Positions 1-5,462 of a DNA stretch of 5,824 nt are shown here, piece after piece; position 1 is the stretch's first letter; every line of letters begins with the position of its first letter. The position numbers and the translations under genes are program-made. The stretch comes from Streptomyces griseus subsp. griseus (GTDB lineage Bacteria; Actinomycetota; Actinomycetes; Streptomycetales; Streptomycetaceae): NCBI RefSeq assembly GCF_000720255.1, contig NZ_JOJE01000090.1, positions 1 through 5,824 on the forward strand. The letters are read 5' to 3'. Below the pieces are notes generated by a model. The model did no database searches. It worked only from the letters and a program-made list of their open reading frames with translations, and was not told the DNA's origin.

Positions 1-701
1 GAACCTGGACCCGACTCGGTGACCTCTCCGGCATCGGCCTGACCGGTGCGATGGTCGAGGGCCCGATGTGGATGAAGTTCAACGGCACCAACAAGTGGGG
101 CCTCTACCTCGACCAGTACGCCTCCAACCGCGGCTACATGCCGGTCCTGACGACCGACCCGTCCAACCCCGCCTCCTACCAGACGCAGGCTGCGGGAAGC
201 TACAACATGGGCGGCACGAAGAAGCGCCACGGCTGGATTCTGAACCTGACGGCCGCCGAGGAGAGCCGTGTCCTCGCCCGCTGGCCCAGCACCCCGGTCC
301 AGCGCCTGCAGTCGTTCAACTTCCAGGACCGGTACGTGCGCCAGACCAACTTCGACGTGCGCATCGATCCCAACGTGAGCCCCGCCGACGACGCCCAGTT
401 CCGGATGCGGCCCGGCCTCGCGGGCACCGGCACCGTCTCCTTCGAGTCGGTGAAGTTCCCCGGCTACTTCCTGCGCCACGCAAACTACGACTTCCAGCTG
501 GTCCGCAACGACGGCACCGCCCAGTTCGCCGCCGACGCCACCTTCCGCCAGGTCGCCGGACTCGCCGACCCGACCTGGTCGTCGTTCCAGTCCTACAACT
601 ACCCCGACCGGTACATCCGCCACTACGCCTACCAGCTGCGCCTCGACCCCATCACCAACGCGACAGGACGCAGCGACGCCACCTTCCGCCTGACGAGCTG
701 A
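1..701 (+). CDS. GH43 arabinosidase-type glycosidase with C-terminal AbfB (CBM42) domain, 5' truncated by window edge
   Basis: The reading frame is open from position 3, the first full codon, to a TGA at 699-701. It gives the last 232 residues; the start lies outside the window. Residues 1-95 look like the end of a GH43 five-blade propeller. V-E-G-P at residues 18-21 matches the GH43 motif that carries the general-acid Glu (E19), and the K-K-R-H-G...L-T-A-A-E segment is typical of the end of this domain in actinobacterial members. Residues of about 97-232 form an AbfB β-trefoil (CBM42), seen as repeated F/Y-N-Y-P-D-R-Y-x-R-H and L-R-L-D-P elements. By family knowledge it is a secreted α-L-arabinofuranosidase or related exo-enzyme that binds arabinose side chains of arabinoxylan or arabinan; exact specificity cannot be read. 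A hairpin terminator follows 12 nt after the stop. The gene converges on the GH97 gene and is probably a paralogue of the GH43 gene starting at 5463. Confidence 0.88.
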   Translation, partial: TWTRLGDLSGIGLTGAMVEGPMWMKFNGTNKWGLYLDQYASNRGYMPVLTTDPSNPASYQTQAAGSYNMGGTKKRHGWILNLTAAEESRVLARWPSTPVQRLQSFNFQDRYVRQTNFDVRIDPNVSPADDAQFRMRPGLAGTGTVSFESVKFPGYFLRHANYDFQLVRNDGTAQFAADATFRQVAGLADPTWSSFQSYNYPDRYIRHYAYQLRLDPITNATGRSDATFRLTS

Positions 702-713
702 CCTGCGGCGACA

Positions 714-755
714 GGGATGCCGGCGCCCCCATCGGAGAGCGCCGGCATCCCCTTT
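714..755 (+). terminator. Intrinsic terminator after the GH43-AbfB gene
   Basis: A perfect 13-bp inverted repeat lies at 714-726 (GGGATGCCGGCGC) and 739-751, with a 12-nt loop. It is followed by C-TTT-C-T. It sits between two convergent stop codons (699-701 on + and 779-781 on -), so it probably ends transcripts from both sides, although the T tract is short and present only on the + side. Confidence 0.85.
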
Positions 756-778
756 CTCACTGGCGGCCCGGCCAGGCG

Positions 779-2713
779 TCAGCTCGGCTTCAGCACCACC
801 GCCTGGCCGCCGGAGGGGGCCATGGCCAGGCTGAGCGCGGTCGCCGAGGTGACGGTCCGGGTGCTCACCACGACCGGGGTCTGGTAGGCGGAGGTGCCGG
901 GCGTGCCGTCGGCGTAGACCGTCGCCGTCCAACTGCCGCTGCCGAGGAAGGACAGCGGGAGCGACAGCGTCCGGGCCGACTCGTTGGTCATGGCGCCCAG
1001 GTACCAGGTGGCGCCCTTGCGGCGCGCGACCGCGACGTACTGGCCGATCGCCCCCGCGAGGGTCCGGCTCTCGTCCCAGGTGGTGGGGATGGCGTCGAAC
1101 CACGGCAGTCCGGGCCAGTTGGCGGTGTTGGAGAACTTCGACGGAGAGTCGTACCAGTAGATGAAGTTCAGCGGCTGGTAGAAGACCGCGGCCATCGCCA
1201 TCTGGTGGGCGTTGGTGGTCTGGTCGCGCGACTGCCCGTAGCAGATGGTGTAGTCCATGGGCCCGCCGACGTTGCGGGCGAAGGGCAGCGTGACGTTGTG
1301 GCTCGCCGTCGGGAAGTGCTCGTTGCCGCGGACCCCCTCCATGCTGATCCAGTTCGGGTAGGTGCGTTCGTAGCCGAACGGGCGGACGTCGTCGTGCGAG
1401 TCGACCAGCAGGTTGTACTTGGCCGCCGCCTTCACCCAGGCGATGATCTGGTTCGTCATCGCCTGGGTGCCGTCGTTGATGAAGCCGAGTTTGACGCCCG
1501 CGACACCCCAGCTCTTGTAGAGGCTGAACAAGCTGTCGACGTCGGCCATCGCCATGGGGTTGATGTAGAGCAGCAGACCGATGCCCTTGTCGGCGGCGTA
1601 GGAGAGGACGGTGGGCAGGTCGATCTCGGGGATGGACTTGGTGGCGTCGGTGGTGCCGCGCTCGGGGCCGTACCACCCGGAGTCGTACTCGATGTACTGC
1701 AGGCCACGGGCGACGGCGAAGTCGACGCCGGCCAGGCCGGCGGCGGTGGTGAGCTGACAGCGGAAGACCTTGCCGGGCTTGATCCACGAGGTGTCGGCCA
1801 ACGCGCCCGCGGGGGCCAGGTTGAGCACCAGCTCGGCGTTGTCGACCAGTTCGGCGTGGGTGGAACCGGTCACCACCGCGCGCCAGGGGGTGGCGAACGG
1901 GGTGGTCACCGTGGAGGTCGTCTGCACCGGTCCGCTCCCCCGGGCGGTGTGCTCCATCAGGTAGGCGGCCAGCGTGTTCGGCTGCCCGGACACCGAACTC
2001 AGCATCATCCGGGGGAAGTTGACCCGGGACGACTCACAGACGCAGGCGATCAGCCCACCGCTCGCGTACGTCGCGGTCAGCGGCAGGTCGGTCAGCGGGC
2101 CGTTGTCGGTGCCGGAGGTCCCGGTGGACGGAATCGAGCCCGGAGCGACCGGGTTGTACGCGTCCTCGTCCCGGGCGCTGTAGACGAGTGTGCTGTCGGG
2201 GAAGGCGAACGTCGTCAGCTCGTCGGCGATGGTGGCGGTGCCCTTGTCGAGCAGCACGTACCGGAAGGCGACGCCACTGGGGTAGGCGCGGATCTGGACG
2301 CTGAAGTTGATCAGGGTGGCGGTGTCCTGGAGGTTCCAGCGCATCTCCTGGTACCAGTCGCGGACGGTCGCGTTGCGGCCGTAGACCGGGGTCCAGGTGT
2401 TGTTGACGGTCCAGTGCTGGTAGTTGGTGATGACCGTGCCGCCGCGGCCGAGCATCGTCCCGTCGCTCAGCTTCAGGCCGAGGGCCGAGGTGCCTACGAC
2501 GGCCGCGCCCCTGCGCTTGGCCGACCAGCTCAGGGCGCCGCCGGTCAGGGACATGGTGATCGTGGTGCTGCCGTCGGGGGCCGTCGCGGTGACCGCGGCG
2601 TCCGCCGCCGCGGCCGTACCCGTCGCGCCGATGCCGGCCGCGGCCGTACCGGCGGCGACCGCCGCGCCCTTGAGCAGTCCTCGGCGGGACACCGAACGTG
2701 GTGGAAGCTGCAT
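779..2713 (-). CDS. Tat-exported glycoside hydrolase family 97 (GH97) protein
   Basis: This encodes 644 residues and is complete. I chose the ATG at 2713 because GGAGAGG lies 9 nt upstream and because it opens directly on a Tat signal peptide: S-R-R-G-L-L-K at residues 9-15, a hydrophobic Ala/Gly-rich stretch, then Ala-rich cleavage sites near residues 33-39. An in-frame start at 2806 would add 31 residues before the signal and is unlikely. Order: N-terminal β-sandwich (about 40-300), (β/α)8 barrel (about 310-560), C-terminal β domain (W-Y-L-G-A-M-T-N-E onward). GH97 marks: Y-D-S-G-W-Y at 343-348, H-D-D-V-R-P-F-G at 440-447, E-G-V-R-G-N-E at 459-465, and L-P-F-A-R...G-G-P-M-D-Y-T near 476-489. 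By alignment to SusB, E465 is the likely general acid and E459 a calcium ligand. GH97 enzymes cleave α-glucosides or α-galactosides by either inversion or retention. The barrel strand that holds the nucleophile Asp in retaining members reads V-K-L-G-F here, with Gly at 410, so inversion is more likely. Substrate unknown. Confidence 0.93.
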   Translation of the reverse strand: MQLPPRSVSRRGLLKGAAVAAGTAAAGIGATGTAAAADAAVTATAPDGSTTITMSLTGGALSWSAKRRGAAVVGTSALGLKLSDGTMLGRGGTVITNYQHWTVNNTWTPVYGRNATVRDWYQEMRWNLQDTATLINFSVQIRAYPSGVAFRYVLLDKGTATIADELTTFAFPDSTLVYSARDEDAYNPVAPGSIPSTGTSGTDNGPLTDLPLTATYASGGLIACVCESSRVNFPRMMLSSVSGQPNTLAAYLMEHTARGSGPVQTTSTVTTPFATPWRAVVTGSTHAELVDNAELVLNLAPAGALADTSWIKPGKVFRCQLTTAAGLAGVDFAVARGLQYIEYDSGWYGPERGTTDATKSIPEIDLPTVLSYAADKGIGLLLYINPMAMADVDSLFSLYKSWGVAGVKLGFINDGTQAMTNQIIAWVKAAAKYNLLVDSHDDVRPFGYERTYPNWISMEGVRGNEHFPTASHNVTLPFARNVGGPMDYTICYGQSRDQTTNAHQMAMAAVFYQPLNFIYWYDSPSKFSNTANWPGLPWFDAIPTTWDESRTLAGAIGQYVAVARRKGATWYLGAMTNESARTLSLPLSFLGSGSWTATVYADGTPGTSAYQTPVVVSTRTVTSATALSLAMAPSGGQAVVLKPS

Positions 2714-2754
2714 GAAAGTACGCCTCTCCGTGGGGTGACCGGCGTCGGTGGAGC

Positions 2755-2798
2755 GGGAAACCGACTCAACACAACCGAACAGTAACCAACGGTTTCCC
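2755..2798. promoter_or_regulatory. 9-bp perfect inverted repeat in the GH97 leader (candidate operator)
   Basis: GGGAAACCG at 2755-2763 is matched exactly by CGGTTTCCC at 2790-2798, with a 26-bp spacer and about 35 bp between arm centres. It lies 42-85 nt upstream of the GH97 ATG and just downstream of the start site predicted from the promoter at 2813-2841. A second, smaller symmetric element, AACC-AAC-GGTT, occupies 2784-2794 and overlaps the right arm. The position fits a repressor operator, though a leader RNA hairpin is also possible. Confidence 0.45.
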
Positions 2799-2812
2799 AC
2801 CAACATCGGGCA

Positions 2813-2841
2813 GTTCTACGGCAGTACTCGGGGTAGGTCAA
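2813..2841 (-). promoter_or_regulatory. Housekeeping-type promoter for the GH97 gene
   Basis: Read on the - strand, the -35 is TTGACC (2841-2836), the spacer is 17 nt, and the -10 is TAGAAC (2818-2813). Both boxes are close to the actinobacterial HrdB consensus (TTGAC n17 TAGAAT). The expected start site is near 2806, giving a leader of roughly 93 nt before the ATG at 2713. Confidence 0.6.
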
Positions 2842-3157
2842 CAGCGCGGACAACACCATTACTGGGCGTCAGGTTCCCGTCAACTGGGACGATCTGGGCG
2901 CTGACATGCGCGCCGGAACAGAGTCGGCAGGTCACCACACCTTGGCCAGGGTCGGGCCCCCGCCTTGAACAAACAAAATCGATCGCACATCTTGACACCG
3001 AACCGAACAAGAAGCTCTCCTTTCCGACTGAACAGCGCAGCCGCTCCCCACGGCCGCGTTCGCCGTTCTCGCGGCCCAACTCCCCCGTCCAGCGCGCCGC
3101 CAGACAGCTTCGCCATGCGGACGCCGCCACGTCAGGACCTCGAAGGAGAGGCAGAGC
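2842..3157. other. Intergenic region upstream of the GH97 promoter and the small lectin ORF
   Basis: No convincing gene is seen here on either strand; open frames in it are short, Arg/Pro/Ser-rich and lack family similarity. The stretch at about 2961-3030 is distinctly less GC-rich than its surroundings. It contains TTGAAC at 2965-2970 and TTGACA at 2992-2997 on the + strand, neither with a good -10 at the correct distance, so a promoter for the 3158 ORF is possible but unproven. The word AACCGAACA occurs at 3001-3009 and also at 2773-2781 in the GH97 leader. Confidence 0.5.
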
Positions 3158-3355
3158 ATGCCGACCTGTAACGGCGGGGCCAACCAGCAGTTCGCCGCCG
3201 ATCTCGTGGGTAGCTTCACGGGCACCAAGTTCATGCTCGTCAACGTCAACAGTGGACTGAACATCGGCGTGGACTCCTCCTCCACCACCGCGGGCGCCGG
3301 CGTCGTCCAGCTGACCGGCGTCAACGCCGCCGGCCGGCAGTGGACGATGTCCTGA
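3158..3355 (+). CDS. Small ricin-type (RICIN/CBM13-like) lectin fragment, probable gene remnant
   Basis: A 65-residue ORF starts at ATG 3158 and stops with TGA at 3353-3355. AAGGAG at 3143-3148 is an excellent ribosome binding site, 9 nt before the start. Residues 3-12 (T-C-N-G-G-A-N-Q-Q-F) match the end of one ricin-B repeat, normally C-N-G-G-x-N-Q-Q-W. Residues 24-62 match one further repeat: L-V-N-V-N-S-G, then D-S-S-S-T-T-A-G-A-G-V-V-Q, ending R-Q-W. A normal domain has three such repeats and about 120-130 residues, so about two thirds is absent, and there is no signal peptide. None of the three frames just upstream continues the homology. The likely explanation is the 3' end of a larger lectin or CBM-bearing gene fused by deletion to a start region. 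A functional mini-protein cannot be excluded, since start, stop and terminator are all intact. Confidence 0.5.
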   Translation: MPTCNGGANQQFAADLVGSFTGTKFMLVNVNSGLNIGVDSSSTTAGAGVVQLTGVNAAGRQWTMS

Positions 3356-3363
3356 CCGTCCCG

Positions 3364-3411
3364 AGTGAACGGGACCCGTCACGTGGGCGTGGCGGGTCCC
3401 GTTCATTTCTT
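3364..3411 (+). terminator. Long intrinsic hairpin terminator between convergent genes
   Basis: A perfect 13-bp stem (TGAACGGGACCCG at 3366-3378 with its complement at 3393-3405) continues inward through a T-G wobble and four more pairs (3380-3383 with 3388-3391) to a 4-nt TGGG loop. TTTCTT follows the stem. It lies 10 nt after the stop of the lectin fragment and about 70 nt past the stop of the sigma fusion gene on the other strand, so it can separate both. Confidence 0.88.
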
Positions 3412-3474
3412 CGAGGATCCTGGCGGGCCTTGCCGAGCAGCGTTTCGTACACCGTTCTGCGAGGCCGTTCCGTG

Positions 3475-5049
3475 TCAGGTCCAGGGCGCCACGACGACGA
3501 AGGAGCGGCTGGCCCGGTACGCGGCCGTGTCCTCGGAAGGGTCGAGCCACAGCTGGAGGTTGTCCCGGTGGCGGAGGTAACGGCCGGGGTAGTTGTAGGA
3601 CTCCAGGGAGACCGAAGCGGCCGTGGCACCGGAACGGGGGCAGAAGGTGGCGTCCTTCTGGAAGAGGGCGGATCCGTCGTCGGGGTCCAGCCGGATACGG
3701 AAGGCGTAGTGCCGCAGATACCTGCCCGTGGCGTCCCTGAGTGAGTAGCAGCGGGGGTCGGCCAGGCCGGGGACGAAGGTGAGGGTGGCCGCCTGCCGGG
3801 TGGCCGCGGAGCTGGTGGCGCCGACCGGACCCAGGACCCCGAGTCGGCCGGACTGGCTCAGGTAGTCGCCGGGCTCGTCGACCGACCGTAGGGCATGCCT
3901 CCCCGAAAGCCGCGCCTCAGCCGTCGTCGCCGGGGCTGCCGTCGGCGTCGATGTCGGTGCCGATTTCAGTGTCGGCTTCGGTGAGGCGGACGGTCTCGGG
4001 GGCGGAGGCACGGACGAGACGGCGGGCGACAGCGGGGCCGCGACGGCGGGCCGCGGGGTCGGCTCGTGCGAATCCGTGGCGGCGAACCAGGCCACTCCGG
4101 CAGCCGCGAGTGTCACGGCACCGGCGGCTGCCGTCGCCGCGGGCTTGGCGGCCAGCTTGCCGATCGTCCGCGCCGTACGGCTCGCACCGCTCGCCGTATG
4201 CGTGCCGCCCGCACCGACGGTCGCCCCGGCCGCGTCCGCCCCCAGCGCCCTGGCCAGTACCAGGCCGGCCAGGGCGACCGGCACCGGCACCAGCGCGAGG
4301 CCGGCCAGCAACCCCTCCGCCGGTACCAGGTCGGAGGAGCTCAACAGGCACTGCGGACAGTCGCGGACATGGCGTGCCAGCCGCTTGCGCCACAGCCCGG
4401 ACGGCCGCCCGTCCCACGAGGCGAGCACGGCGGCCAGGTCCGGGCAGCGCGGCGAGGCCGTCACGGCTCGTACGACGGTGCGCGCCGTCTCGAGACGTTC
4501 TTTGACCCGCTGGATCCGGACCGCGGCATGCTGCGGTGTGAGGCCGCAGGCCGCCGAGAGTTCGCCGCGGGTCAGTTCACCGGCGCTCTCCATCCACCAC
4601 AGCGCGAGTACCTCGCGTTCCTCGTCCTCCAGCCAGCGGGTCGCCTCCACCGCTTCACGCCGCTGGCCCGACAGCGCGAGCCGAAGGATCGCCAGATCGG
4701 CGAAGTCGCCCTGCGGGTCCGTTTCCTGGGCGTTCTCCTCCAGGGGTTCCGCGGCGAGCCGGGTGCGCCCCCTGCGCCACCGGTCACGGATCTGTCGCAC
4801 GGTGATGGCGACGAGCCAGGACCGGAACCGATCCGGTTGCTTCAGTCCGGGCAACCCGTCCAGGACCCGCATCATCGTCTCCTGGACCACGTCGTCGACG
4901 TCGCTGTGCCCGTCCAGCGCCCGCCCGACGATGTTGTAGACCAACGGCAGACAGTCCCGTATCAGCTGTTCGGAGGCCTGTCGGTCCCCGGCCCGCGCCG
5001 CCATGACGACGGCGACGTCCGGCCGTTCCTGCGTGTCCTGCGAGCGCAC
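3475..5049 (-). CDS. Membrane-linked ECF sigma factor fused to a zinc-finger anti-sigma-like motif and an AbfB carbohydrate-binding sensor domain
   Basis: This encodes 524 residues. The start is GTG at 5049, with AGGTGG 6 nt upstream; no better in-frame start is seen further upstream. Domains in order: sigma region 2 at about 25-95 (D-V-D-D-V-V-Q-E-T at 50-58; R-F-R-S-W-L at 74-79); linker; sigma region 4 at about 130-190 with a helix-turn-helix (L-T-R-G-E-L-S-A-A-C-G-L-T). Next is a zinc-binding anti-sigma-type motif, C202 then H227-x3-C231-x2-C234. Hydrophobic stretches follow at about 244-268 and 303-323, then a Pro/Ser/Thr/Ala linker at about 327-380. Last is an AbfB β-trefoil (CBM42) at about 384-520, with Y-N-Y-P-G-R-Y-L-R-H and L-x-L-D-P repeats. 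Two cysteines in that domain (C434, C470) could form a disulfide if it lies outside the cell. Inferred role: a one-chain signal transducer in which outside sugar binding controls the inside sigma domain, directing polymerase to polysaccharide-use genes. ECF groups with long C-terminal membrane extensions are known in actinobacteria; ligand and targets here are unknown. Confidence 0.9.
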   Translation of the reverse strand: MRSQDTQERPDVAVVMAARAGDRQASEQLIRDCLPLVYNIVGRALDGHSDVDDVVQETMMRVLDGLPGLKQPDRFRSWLVAITVRQIRDRWRRGRTRLAAEPLEENAQETDPQGDFADLAILRLALSGQRREAVEATRWLEDEEREVLALWWMESAGELTRGELSAACGLTPQHAAVRIQRVKERLETARTVVRAVTASPRCPDLAAVLASWDGRPSGLWRKRLARHVRDCPQCLLSSSDLVPAEGLLAGLALVPVPVALAGLVLARALGADAAGATVGAGGTHTASGASRTARTIGKLAAKPAATAAAGAVTLAAAGVAWFAATDSHEPTPRPAVAAPLSPAVSSVPPPPRPSASPKPTLKSAPTSTPTAAPATTAEARLSGRHALRSVDEPGDYLSQSGRLGVLGPVGATSSAATRQAATLTFVPGLADPRCYSLRDATGRYLRHYAFRIRLDPDDGSALFQKDATFCPRSGATAASVSLESYNYPGRYLRHRDNLQLWLDPSEDTAAYRASRSFVVVAPWT

Positions 5050-5267
5050 CCCGCCCCACCTGTCCCGTCGCCGTGCCGATGTGTCGAGGGCGACAGTGTG
5101 GCAGGAGCGAATCCAGAGGATTTGCGTGGGTCGCTTCCCAGGTGCCGCCCCACGCCTTCGCCGGTTCCGTGTTTTCCGTTATGCGCGAAGCGCCGGTGCG
5201 TCTCCTGTACGTACGCCCCGCCCTGAGGGCAGACGGAGCAACGCTGCTTCTGCTGTCTTCACCCTTC
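5050..5267. other. Upstream region of the sigma fusion gene
   Basis: No gene is seen in this half of the divergent intergenic region. On the - strand I found no convincing -35/-10 pair for the sigma gene. Two short palindromes are present: GTACGTAC at 5207-5214 and GCCCTGAGGGC at 5220-5230. The second is an 11-bp odd-centred palindrome that could bind a regulator. Confidence 0.4.
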
Positions 5268-5297
5268 TTGACACGCGCTTTTACCTCCCTCTAACTT
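5268..5297 (+). promoter_or_regulatory. Housekeeping-type promoter for the GH43 gene at 5463
   Basis: The -35 TTGACA (5268-5273) is a perfect consensus. An 18-nt spacer follows, then the -10 TAACTT (5292-5297). The predicted start is near 5304, giving a leader of about 160 nt. This is a principal-sigma-type promoter, so control probably depends on an operator or on additional promoters rather than on the neighbouring ECF sigma at this site. Confidence 0.6.
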
Positions 5298-5302
5298 TTC
5301 GA

Positions 5303-5336
5303 CGAATTCACGAACAATGTCCGGGATGTCGAACAA
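5303..5336 (+). promoter_or_regulatory. Direct CGAACAA repeats at the GH43 transcription start (candidate operator)
   Basis: CGAACAA occurs at 5311-5317 and again at 5330-5336, a 19-bp period close to two helical turns, with a related CGAATTC at 5303-5309. ATGTC is also repeated at 5317-5321 and 5326-5330. The cluster spans roughly +1 to +32 relative to the predicted start, a typical place for a repressor to block transcription. Confidence 0.45.
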
Positions 5337-5384
5337 AGGCCTGCTTGCCGGACCCTTTTGACTCGCGTTCGCTTCCGCTCCGCG

Positions 5385-5403
5385 GCGTGAAACAAGGTCA
5401 CGC
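5385..5403. repeat. Inverted repeat in the GH43 leader
   Basis: GCGTGA (5385-5390) and TCACGC (5398-5403) form perfect 6-bp arms around a 7-nt spacer, about 60 nt before the GH43 start codon. It may be a protein-binding site or a weak leader hairpin; nothing in the sequence distinguishes these. Confidence 0.3.
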
Positions 5404-5462
5404 GCCTGACACTCCGCTTCCACTCTCCCGTCCCGGCACCCGCAGGAAGACAGGAAACGCAC

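Noticed and set aside
68..2785. A 905-codon open frame on the + strand covering the GH97 gene
   Set aside because: It is antisense to the GH97 gene, very rich in Arg/Gly/Val/Pro, has no family similarity and overlaps a real gene with clear catalytic motifs. Long antisense frames are common in high-GC DNA.
2714..2806. An upstream start at 2806 for the GH97 gene
   Set aside because: The extra 31 residues precede a perfect Tat signal peptide, which would then be internal. The predicted transcription start coincides with this position, and the ATG at 2713 has a well-spaced GGAGAGG.
2992..3020. TTGACA as a -35 for the small lectin ORF
   Set aside because: No sequence resembling TANNNT occurs 16-19 nt downstream, so it is mentioned only as part of the intergenic description.
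2816..3550. A 244-codon - strand frame across the lectin remnant and its terminator
   Set aside because: It runs through a strong hairpin terminator, has low-complexity Arg/Gly composition and no ribosome binding site that I could see. The opposite strand has the ricin-like signature.
5161..5200. Possible ECF-type autoregulatory promoter for the sigma gene on the - strand (GGAAC near 5160-5170)
   Set aside because: No CGT-type -10 is found at 16-17 nt from it, and GGAAC words are frequent in this composition.
4066..5226. A 386-codon open frame on the + strand opposite the sigma fusion
   Set aside because: It is a shadow of the sigma gene, with Arg/Pro/Gly-rich content and no recognisable domain.
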